Shown one piece after another: positions 9,044-15,255 of a stretch of 50,537 nt of DNA (its first letter is position 1; each line of letters opens with the position of its first letter). The DNA is taken from positions 1-50,537 of the forward strand of contig CAMHQP010000007.1 of NCBI GenBank assembly GCA_946187555.1, given 5' to 3'. The translations under genes were made by a program, and so were the position numbers. The notes under the pieces were generated by a model that made no database searches, was not told the DNA's origin, and was given only the letters and a program-made list of their open reading frames with translations. The stretch comes from an uncultured Bacteroidales bacterium (GTDB lineage: Bacteria; Bacteroidota; Bacteroidia; Bacteroidales; Paludibacteraceae).

Positions 9044-9163
9044 ATGAAAAGAATATATAAACAACCCGAAATCTCGGAACAAGAGTTGATGCCGATGAGC
9101 ATTTGTAATGTAAGTCCTACCGTCAACCATGAGCCGACAGAACCCGGAACGGGCATCGAATAA
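9044..9163 (+). CDS. Short Bacteroidales peptide (39 aa)
   Basis: The predicted peptide begins MKRIYKQPEI, has a central MSICNVSP and ends in a Pro/Glu/Gly-rich tail. The layout (basic start, Y-x-x-P, a central hydrophobic-Cys segment, an acidic-Gly tail) is that of short peptides often found after large surface-protein genes in Bacteroidales, whose function is unknown. It has no signal peptide or membrane helix. It lies 75 bp after the giant gene with a hairpin between them, and a terminator follows about 50 bp after its stop, so the two genes probably share a transcript. Confidence 0.6.
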   Translation: MKRIYKQPEISEQELMPMSICNVSPTVNHEPTEPGTGIE

Positions 9164-9214
9164 CTCTCGCGTACGTGCGTGCGAACATTAATTTCGCGCG
9201 TATGACGACAACAC

Positions 9215-9248
9215 ATCAAGGGCAGCTTCGGCTGCCTTTGGTGTTTTT
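9215..9248 (+). terminator. Intrinsic terminator after the peptide gene
   Basis: A stem built on GGCAGC/GCTGCC with a TTCG loop (9221-9236), extended by A-T pairs, is followed by five T residues. Confidence 0.8.
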
Positions 9249-9254
9249 GAAACG

Positions 9255-9345
9255 TATGTTTAACCCGGAGCGTTTTCCCGACGGAACGGGAAGAGCGGCT
9301 TCCGCCTAGAAAGGACTTATACCCTACTTATACCCTATGTTTAAC
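9255..9345. repeat. Hairpin-rich segment flanked by 10-bp direct repeats
   Basis: TATGTTTAAC occurs at 9255-9264 and again at 9336-9345. Between them lie a TTCCCG/CGGGAA hairpin and two adjacent copies of ACTTATACCCT (9315-9336). No gene is visible from 9164 to 9425, so this and the promoter are all that the gap holds. Confidence 0.5.
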
Positions 9346-9376
9346 GTATTTAGAATTTATCTTTTTTCGATTTTTC

Positions 9377-9407
9377 TTGCATATATCAAAAAAAAACCGT
9401 ACCTTTG
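9377..9407 (+). promoter_or_regulatory. Promoter of the DUF4160/DUF2442 pair
   Basis: TTGCATATATC begins at 9377 and TACCTTTG lies at 9400-9407, 20 bp after TTG. Confidence 0.8.
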
Positions 9408-9425
9408 CAGCGTCAAAAGAAAAGT

Positions 9426-9722
9426 ATGGGACAGTTAGCGTTCATAAAGACATTTATTCTGGTAACGATGCCAATTGATGCCAATGACAACCGACGACAC
9501 GTGCATGTGTTCAAAAAGGGCGGACGTCATCGTAGATCAGTTGCTAAGATTTGGATAGAATCGAATGGCGCTAAATGTATCGAGATTGCTGAATCGGAAT
9601 TAAGCGCAAAAGAGAATAATATGATTGTAAGTGCCATTGATAAGCATTGGGATTTGATTAATGATCAAATTACGTTGACTTTCCGTGGCGAGAAGACCGA
9701 ACTTAAGAATATTGGAAAATAA
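9426..9722 (+). CDS. DUF4160-like protein
   Basis: A 98-aa protein whose centre reads DNRRHVHVF followed by a short strand-rich stretch, as in DUF4160 proteins, which carry a conserved D-x-x-x-x-HVHV pattern and usually pair with DUF2442 proteins. The start at 9426 is chosen because an upstream in-frame codon at 9405 lies inside the promoter core. The C-terminal part is helical (about residues 65-85) and ends in a Lys-rich strand. Its biochemical role is unknown. The pairing and size recall toxin-antitoxin modules, but this is inference. Confidence 0.6.
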   Translation: MGQLAFIKTFILVTMPIDANDNRRHVHVFKKGGRHRRSVAKIWIESNGAKCIEIAESELSAKENNMIVSAIDKHWDLINDQITLTFRGEKTELKNIGK

Positions 9723-9736
9723 TAGGAGGACTTATT

Positions 9737-9979
9737 ATGTGTAAGATGCCAAATGTAAAAATAGGTATAAAGAACATGGATTTTACCTCGCATAGGGGAA
9801 AGTTTTCCGTGTCATTGACCGATGGTCGCGAAATCATCGTTCCGGTATCTATGTTCCCCGACATCCAACACATGCCGGTAAAGCGCCGTAATGAGTGGAT
9901 GATCCTGGATGACCAGTATTTCTCGTTCGAGCATATGACTCGTATATACTCTGTGCTTGACCTGTTGAAAGCAGCATAA
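9737..9979 (+). CDS. DUF2442-like protein
   Basis: An 80-aa protein with a strand-turn-strand opening and a central GREIIVPVSMFP, followed by a Trp-containing strand and a C-terminal SVLDLL. This fits DUF2442, where the chain reads a basic strand, D-G-x-x-x-x-V-P, then a hydrophobic end. It starts 14 bp after the DUF4160-like gene and is preceded by AGGAGG at 9724-9729, an unusually clear Shine-Dalgarno sequence for this genome. The pair is probably co-transcribed from 9377-9407. Function is unknown. Confidence 0.6.
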   Translation: MCKMPNVKIGIKNMDFTSHRGKFSVSLTDGREIIVPVSMFPDIQHMPVKRRNEWMILDDQYFSFEHMTRIYSVLDLLKAA

Positions 9980-9980
9980 T

Positions 9981-10012
9981 AAAAAAGCGGTTCATTCGAG
10001 AACCGCTTTTTT
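9981..10012. terminator. Bidirectional terminator between convergent genes
   Basis: AAAAAAGCGGTTC and its complement GAACCGCTTTTTT form a long stem around a short loop, with A and T tracts on both sides. The minus-strand phosphatase stop codon (9992-9994) lies inside the hairpin, so the last codons of that gene form one arm. Confidence 0.9.
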
Positions 10013-11395
10013 AATGAGGGGAACGAGGTCGGTGTTGTCATGCCAGCCGGTGAAGAGCTGGGCATTCGCGCCGATGGCGAAGATAGGTACGGCGTGCGCA
10101 GAGTGCGCGCGAGTAGTCCAACCGACATGCGCTTTCTTGTTGAGCAACGAGATACCCGCTGCGCCGAGGGCGTTCACCGATTTGTACATGTTCTTGGCAT
10201 CTTTGGCTTTGCCTTTGCAGGCTTTCTTATAGAGTTCCTGAAGCTTAGCCTCCTCCTCTGCTGTGATCTCTACATTCTCCCAGAAACCGAGGTTCTCACG
10301 ATAGAGCGCCTTCACCGTCTCCCACGACGGTTTTTTATTGTCTTTGAACAGCTGCGTGAACAGATCGCTGAGTACCCACGCTGAGCATTTCTGGTTCTGG
10401 AGCAGATCGAGATGCAGCGTGTAATCGCTGTTACCGAGTGCGAGACCACCGGTCTCATGATCGGCTGTTACGACAATAAGCGTCTCATCGGGATGCGCCA
10501 GATAGAAATCATAGGCTACCCGCATCGCTTCGTCCATGTCCCATACCTCACCGATAGCCGTAGCGGCATCGTCGCCATGACACGCATAGTCGATCATTCC
10601 GCCCTCTACCATCATAAAGAATCGCTCATGGCGCGCCTTCAGGAAAGGAATAGCCGTGCTCACGATCTGTGCCAGCGTCAGGTCGCCTTCTTTGCGATCA
10701 ATGGCATAAGGCAGATTAGATCCATGCTTAGCGCCCTGATCATCATCCTTCTGAACGAGAATCATTTTATCCGCTAATCGCTCATCGCTAATCGCTAATC
10801 CCTCTTCATACCCATGTGCAATCGTATAACCTGCCTCTTCGGCATGGCGGTAGAGGTTGGTTTGCTTGTCGTCGTGCTTGCCCTGCGGGTGATGAAAACC
10901 TGCGCCACCGAAGAAATCGAAATTCGACTCCGCAAGTTGTTTGCCTATTCTGTAATATTTATTGCGGTTGGGCACGTGCGCGTAGAAAGCGCCCGGTGTC
11001 GCATGGTCGATAGCCACGGTGGTCATGATGCCGATACCCCAGCCCTGTGCCTTCAGTTCCTCGGCAATCGTGGTGATACGTGCGCTATCCTGATCCATAC
11101 CCAACATCCCGTTGCGGGTCTTGGTGCCCGTCGCGAGACATGTACCGGCCGCCGCCGAGTCCGTGATGCCGTTGGTCTTGGAGTAGGTGGAAGCCTGACC
11201 GGAATAAGGGAAGGTGGTCATGAGCGTCTGCACGCGTCCGAGAGGCTCGCCTTGAAGCGCTGAACGGTACATCTCAGCGAGCAGAACCTGGTTGTCACCC
11301 ATACCGTCACCAATGAAATAGAAGATGTACTTAACTTCCGCGTTTACGGCGAGCGCTACCAGAAGCAGCATCGCCAGAAGGATTCTTTTTCTCAT
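9992..11395 (-). CDS. Alkaline phosphatase, exported
   Basis: A 467-aa alkaline phosphatase of the PhoA superfamily, releasing phosphate from monoesters in the periplasm or at the surface. A short signal peptide (MRKRILLAMLLLVALAVNA) is followed by FIGDGMGDNQV (metal-binding Asp), TDSAAAGT (the nucleophile Ser), VEGGMIDYACHG and TADHETGGL, and a late SAHAVP with a metal-ligand His. The start at 11395 is chosen for the signal peptide. It overlaps the exonuclease gene by 65 bp, so the two are translationally close. Residues about 197-208 are encoded by a 7-bp repeat array (10772-10803) in a region between core motifs. Confidence 0.92.
   Translation of the reverse strand: MRKRILLAMLLLVALAVNAEVKYIFYFIGDGMGDNQVLLAEMYRSALQGEPLGRVQTLMTTFPYSGQASTYSKTNGITDSAAAGTCLATGTKTRNGMLGMDQDSARITTIAEELKAQGWGIGIMTTVAIDHATPGAFYAHVPNRNKYYRIGKQLAESNFDFFGGAGFHHPQGKHDDKQTNLYRHAEEAGYTIAHGYEEGLAISDERLADKMILVQKDDDQGAKHGSNLPYAIDRKEGDLTLAQIVSTAIPFLKARHERFFMMVEGGMIDYACHGDDAATAIGEVWDMDEAMRVAYDFYLAHPDETLIVVTADHETGGLALGNSDYTLHLDLLQNQKCSAWVLSDLFTQLFKDNKKPSWETVKALYRENLGFWENVEITAEEEAKLQELYKKACKGKAKDAKNMYKSVNALGAAGISLLNKKAHVGWTTRAHSAHAVPIFAIGANAQLFTGWHDNTDLVPLIKKAVLE
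10772..10803. repeat. Degenerate 7-bp array inside the phosphatase gene, unit CGCTAAT
   Basis: CGCTAAT, CGCTCAT, CGCTAAT, CGCTAAT and a partial CCCT. On the coding strand it encodes GLAISDERLAD without breaking the frame. Confidence 0.75.
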
Positions 11396-12182
11396 TATCT
11401 CGTAGTTTCTTGTTGTGTCTTTTGCGTTTGCGGGCTTCGCGTCGTTTCTCCCGCTGATGTGCCTCGCGCTCCTCGGGTGTGAGATGCGGCGGCGGTTCAA
11501 TTCCCTGCTCCCGCAGTCGTAGATCTTGTACCTCCTGCTGATGCTCGATCATTCGCTCTTTCTCTTCGCGCACCAGCGCCGCTACCTCTTCCGGCGACAA
11601 CTGCTCATGCGCGAGCAGGTCTTCGTAGATAAGGAGCGTTGCCCACGCGTCCGTAGAGGCGTAACGCGCCTGCTCGGGCGTGAGATGCGAGTTCTCCCAG
11701 TTGGTCAGTTGTTGCGATTTGGAGATCTTCTTACCGAAACATATCGCGAAGAGTTTCTGCAGCCCCATGTCCAGCAAACCGTATTGCGTCACCATCTTCT
11801 GGATATCAATGCAGTTAGCGGGCGTGAAATTCCTTCTGCGGCGCAGACCGTTGATGTCGTCCTTGAACGCCAAACCCACCTTGCACACGTTCGGGTCTGC
11901 AAAGAAATCCGCCAACTCCTTCGGCATGCCGATATGCGTGAGACGGAAGAGGAAACAGCGCTCGTGAGTAGCTATCTGCACAAGGGCGGTGGGATAATGC
12001 GTGCCGCGCTGAAAACTCGGTCGTGACTCCGTATCTACTCCTACCATCTTCTGCGCCCGCAGATAGTCCACCGCAGGGGCTACCTGCATCGGCTGATCGA
12101 TAATAAAAACCTCCCCTTCGAACGCCTGAACGGGCATCCATTGGAGCAACTCTTTACTGATATGATGCGTCTGATATCTCAT
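11331..12182 (-). CDS. 3'-5' exonuclease of the DEDD (RNase D-like) family
   Basis: A 283-aa protein with the three DEDDy motifs: VGVDTES near residue 50, LAFKDDI near 130 and YASTDAWATLL near 185, so it should remove nucleotides from 3' ends using two metal ions. After residue 205 a Lys/Arg/Glu-rich tail with coiled-coil character ends the protein; its target (RNA or DNA) is not evident. The start at 12182 overlaps the upstream DUF5063 gene by 29 bp and the end overlaps the phosphatase start. The exonuclease-DUF5063 pairing is common in Bacteroidales. Confidence 0.88.
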   Translation of the reverse strand: MRYQTHHISKELLQWMPVQAFEGEVFIIDQPMQVAPAVDYLRAQKMVGVDTESRPSFQRGTHYPTALVQIATHERCFLFRLTHIGMPKELADFFADPNVCKVGLAFKDDINGLRRRRNFTPANCIDIQKMVTQYGLLDMGLQKLFAICFGKKISKSQQLTNWENSHLTPEQARYASTDAWATLLIYEDLLAHEQLSPEEVAALVREEKERMIEHQQEVQDLRLREQGIEPPPHLTPEEREAHQREKRREARKRKRHNKKLRDNEKKNPSGDAASGSARRKRGS

Positions 12183-12666
12183 GGATAGCACGAAGAACGG
12201 ATAAGAGTTTGCGACCCCAATGAGCCTCGAACGCCTCGCGGCAGAGCACCACGGCATCGTTCATAATAGCCTCATCGCCTGTCTGGAAAGCGGCTGCCAT
12301 GTCTTTGAGTTCCTGATAGATATCGGCGAGTCCTTCGGAGATATAATTGGTCTGTATCTCATCGGTATAAACGCCCTGATCCACGAACACATCGAGATAG
12401 GCATCGTCCTGACCGAGCAGGTTGCGGATGCCGACTAACGCGAACGTATAGTCCTCTTCGGTCACAAACCGCTGCGGCTCATCTTCCATCACGGTCTCGG
12501 CGGGCTCAAGCAGCCTCGTACGCAGATAGAGCACCGGCAAGAGACGCAATAACTGCTCACGCCATTCCTCCCGATCATGGTCTGCACACTGCTCTATGAG
12601 CAGACAGGTCTGCGCAGCCGCTGTCACGAAAGCAACCGTGGCGTCGCTATAAACAAACTTGTTCAT
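12154..12666 (-). CDS. DUF5063 protein
   Basis: A 170-aa, mostly helical and acidic protein without signal peptide. It resembles DUF5063 family members found next to DEDD exonucleases in Bacteroidales: an N-terminal YSDATVAFVTAAAQTC, a central acidic helix pair and a C-terminal HWGRKLLSVLRAIH. The function is unknown. It is first in the minus-strand operon DUF5063-exonuclease-phosphatase, with a promoter at 12688-12718 directly upstream, divergent from the plus-strand genes. Confidence 0.8.
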   Translation of the reverse strand: MNKFVYSDATVAFVTAAAQTCLLIEQCADHDREEWREQLLRLLPVLYLRTRLLEPAETVMEDEPQRFVTEEDYTFALVGIRNLLGQDDAYLDVFVDQGVYTDEIQTNYISEGLADIYQELKDMAAAFQTGDEAIMNDAVVLCREAFEAHWGRKLLSVLRAIHEISDASYQ

Positions 12667-12687
12667 AAAAAAGTATCAAATTTTGTG

Positions 12688-12735
12688 CAAAAGTAGTAAA
12701 AATTTTGCATATATGCAAATAATTTTGTATCTTTG
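12688..12735. promoter_or_regulatory. Symmetric divergent promoters sharing one palindrome
   Basis: The perfect palindrome TTGCATATATGCAA (12705-12718) supplies the -33 TTG on both strands. The plus-strand -7 is TATCTTTG at 12728-12735, 20 bp after TTG. The minus-strand -7 is TACTTTTG (CAAAAGTA at 12688-12695), also at 20 bp. They would serve the genes at 12779 (plus) and 12666 (minus). Confidence 0.8.
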
Positions 12736-12778
12736 CAGCCAAATTTGAACTTATACTAACATTTAAAACACGAAAGAT

Positions 12779-13417
12779 ATGAGAAAATTCTTTTTGATGG
12801 CCGTTTTGGCATTGAGCATGAGTGCTTTCGCACAACGAGTTACCCCGCTGAACATCACCCTGGCTGAGGTGAAATTGGATTCGCTGCGTACGCTGTACTT
12901 GGCAGAACCGATCATGTACCGTGCATCGCTGGACGCTGTAGCACAGGCGCTGGACAAGAATGCGCAGGAGATCAAAGCTGCTAAGAACGAACTGAAAGTG
13001 GAGAAACAGCATGCGAAAGAGATGGGTACTGCCCTCAAGAAAGCAGAGACGATGGTGGCTTCGCTCAAGAAACTCTACAGCAAAGAGGAGGATGAGTTGC
13101 GTTCGATGACCAAGACCGTGGAGAAGCAGATGAAGACCCTCGGTAAGCAGAATGAGTTGAACGAAGAGACCCGTAACCTCTACCGTTCGTTCCTCGAGAA
13201 ACAGCAGCAGGAGTTGAACTACTCGCTTCGCGACGTAGCTGAGCGCGCTCGCGCTATCTCGGATCTGGAGACCTCGATCCAGAATGCGAAGACGAACTTG
13301 AGCCAGTTCGAGCAACAGGCCAACCTCAAAGAGAGCGAGTTGAAGTTCCTGGAGACCCAACTCAAGGTGCGCCAGAAACTCATTAAGGAAGAACAAAAAG
13401 CCGCTAAATCCTTGTAA
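12779..13417 (+). CDS. Exported coiled-coil protein of unknown function
   Basis: A 212-aa protein with a clear signal peptide (to about residue 19, SAFA-Q), followed by an almost uninterrupted coiled coil (about residues 35-205) rich in Lys, Glu, Leu and Gln with heptad spacing. There is no cysteine, lipobox or catalytic motif. It is likely a periplasmic or envelope structural protein. It is followed two bases later by upp, so it belongs to the same transcript from the divergent promoter at 12705-12735. Confidence 0.7.
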   Translation: MRKFFLMAVLALSMSAFAQRVTPLNITLAEVKLDSLRTLYLAEPIMYRASLDAVAQALDKNAQEIKAAKNELKVEKQHAKEMGTALKKAETMVASLKKLYSKEEDELRSMTKTVEKQMKTLGKQNELNEETRNLYRSFLEKQQQELNYSLRDVAERARAISDLETSIQNAKTNLSQFEQQANLKESELKFLETQLKVRQKLIKEEQKAAKSL

Positions 13418-13419
13418 TA

Positions 13420-14094
13420 ATGAAAGTCGTTAATCTGTCGGAGCACAACAGCGTGCTCAACATGTACCTGCGCGAGATCCGCGATGTGGAAATCCAAAAA
13501 GACCCGTTGCGTTTCCGCCGTAACATCGAGCGTATCGGTGAAGTGATGGCGGTCGAAGTGAGCAAAGAGCTTGACTACGAGCAGACGAATGTCCGGACGC
13601 CCCTCGGCGTAGCGCCGGTCAACACGATATCCGACAATCTGGTGCTGGCTACCATCCTGCGCGCAGGACTGCCGCTGCATCAGGGATTCCTGAATGTCTT
13701 CGATCGCGCGGAGAATGCGTTCCTTAGTGCCTATCGCCGTGTGAACGCCAAAGGCGAGTTGGAGATCGTAGCGGAGTACATGGCCGCTCCGTCGATAGAT
13801 GGCAAGACGCTGATTGTAGCCGACCCGATGCTGGCAACCGGCATGTCGATGGAGGTAGGTTATCTGGCGCTGCTGCGTCACGGCAAACCCAAACATACGC
13901 ACCTCTGCTGCACGATTGCTACGCCGCAGGCTATCGATTGTCTGCGCGAGTCGCTCAAAGACAGCCCGGATGTAACCGTTTGGTGCGCTGCCATTGACCC
14001 GGTTCTGAACGACAAGAAATATATCGTTCCCGGTCTGGGCGATGCGGGCGATCTGTGCTACGGAATCAAGATTCACCTCTCCGACCGTAAGTAA
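13420..14094 (+). CDS. upp: Uracil phosphoribosyltransferase
   Basis: The 224-aa enzyme makes UMP from uracil and PRPP (pyrimidine salvage). Visible signatures are the hydrophobic strand before LRAGLPLHQG (about residues 85-94) and the PRPP-binding segment LIVADPMLATGMSM (about 130-143), and late GDAGDLCYG, which contacts uracil. The length is usual for the Bacteroidota form. It begins two bases after the coiled-coil gene and dprA begins two bases after it, indicating tight co-transcription. Confidence 0.92.
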   Translation: MKVVNLSEHNSVLNMYLREIRDVEIQKDPLRFRRNIERIGEVMAVEVSKELDYEQTNVRTPLGVAPVNTISDNLVLATILRAGLPLHQGFLNVFDRAENAFLSAYRRVNAKGELEIVAEYMAAPSIDGKTLIVADPMLATGMSMEVGYLALLRHGKPKHTHLCCTIATPQAIDCLRESLKDSPDVTVWCAAIDPVLNDKKYIVPGLGDAGDLCYGIKIHLSDRK

Positions 14095-14096
14095 TC

Positions 14097-14999
14097 ATGC
14101 CCCATCCCCTCCGCGTTTGGACACCCGACGATGCGGACTATCCGTACCGTTTGCAATCCTGTCCCGATAAGCCGAATCCGCTGTATGTAAGGGGCAATGT
14201 GCCTCCTGAGGGCGGACATGTGGTGGCTATCGTGGGCACGCGGCGACCGACCGAACGAGGGAAAGAAATAACCGAGACGCTTGTGCGCGAGTTGCATGAG
14301 CGTCTCGGTGATGTTATTATCGTCTCCGGTGGTGCCTACGGCATCGACATCGCAGCGCATCGTGCGGCCTTGAAATACGGGGTGCCGACCATCATGGTCT
14401 TGGCGCACGGACTTGATCGCATCTACCCCTCGCAGCACAGACCCGAAGCGGAGGCAGCGATGGAGAACGGAGGCGTGGTGTCCGAGTACGAGGTAGGCAC
14501 CGATGTGTTCGCAGGGAACTTCCTGCAGCGCAATCGTATCATCGCCGGCCTCGCCGATGCCGTGGTGATCGTGGAGAGCCGCGAGAAAGGTGGTAGTCTG
14601 AATACCGCCCAGCGGGCATTGAAATACGACCGGGCGCTGTTCGCCTTCCCCGGACGACCGAACGATGTCAGTTCACGCGGATGCAATGACCTGATCCGCA
14701 GAGGGTTTGCACAACTCATAGATGGCGCAGACGATCTGATTCGGGCGATGGGATGGAAGACCAAACAAGACAAAGTCGCTGGTATCCAGACAAGCCTGAT
14801 CGGGCTGATGGACGACCTGAATGAGACGCAACAAACGCTGCTCGCCAAACTGGAGACATCCGAAGAAGGACTGCATATCAATGTGCTGGTGCAGGAGACC
14901 GGAAAAGATTATGGCGAGGTGTCATCCGAACTGACGATGCTCGAGTTAGACGGGCTCGTACGTTCCCTTCCGGGCGGAATTTATCGATTTGTACGATAA
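14097..14999 (+). CDS. dprA: DNA-processing protein DprA
   Basis: A 300-aa DprA/Smf protein that binds single-stranded DNA and helps load RecA during transformation. The Rossmann core is seen as AIVGTRRPTERG (about 44-55), SGGAYGIDIAAHRAAL, and NRIIAGLADAVVIVE (about 143-157). A C-terminal winged-helix-like tail (about 240-300, ending GGIYRFVR) is present. The N-terminal SAM-like extension of longer homologues is absent, so the protein is at the short end of the family. It follows upp by two bases. Confidence 0.9.
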   Translation: MPHPLRVWTPDDADYPYRLQSCPDKPNPLYVRGNVPPEGGHVVAIVGTRRPTERGKEITETLVRELHERLGDVIIVSGGAYGIDIAAHRAALKYGVPTIMVLAHGLDRIYPSQHRPEAEAAMENGGVVSEYEVGTDVFAGNFLQRNRIIAGLADAVVIVESREKGGSLNTAQRALKYDRALFAFPGRPNDVSSRGCNDLIRRGFAQLIDGADDLIRAMGWKTKQDKVAGIQTSLIGLMDDLNETQQTLLAKLETSEEGLHINVLVQETGKDYGEVSSELTMLELDGLVRSLPGGIYRFVR

Positions 15000-15014
15000 A
15001 AAATCATTTTATGT

Positions 15015-15045
15015 TTGCATATATGCAAAATTTTTTGTATCTTTG
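15015..15045 (+). promoter_or_regulatory. Promoter of the small membrane protein and parC
   Basis: The perfect palindrome TTGCATATATGCAA (15015-15028) gives the -33, and TATCTTTG lies at 15038-15045, with 20 bp between TTG and the -7. Confidence 0.8.
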
Positions 15046-15084
15046 TGCCCGATTTTTAAAAGTAACTAAATATCGCGATATATC

Positions 15085-15249
15085 ATGGATAATTTCAAGA
15101 AGTATTTAGGAGTTTGTCTCCTTATTTTGGGTGTGATATTCCTGGTTGTGTACAGATGTGCACTGCCGCACAATGCGTTGCTGGTTGCCGGCCTCGTGTT
15201 GGAGGTAGCAGGTATCCTTGCCTATATTTTCATTAATAAGAAAGGCTAA
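15085..15249 (+). CDS. Small two-helix membrane protein (54 aa)
   Basis: Two hydrophobic segments (about residues 8-23 and 31-50) separated by a short loop with Arg24, and Lys-rich ends, predict a hairpin in the inner membrane. No family is recognised. It sits between a strong promoter and parC, only 6 bp before the parC start, so it is translated from the same mRNA. Confidence 0.7.
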   Translation: MDNFKKYLGVCLLILGVIFLVVYRCALPHNALLVAGLVLEVAGILAYIFINKKG

Positions 15250-15255
15250 TCACGG

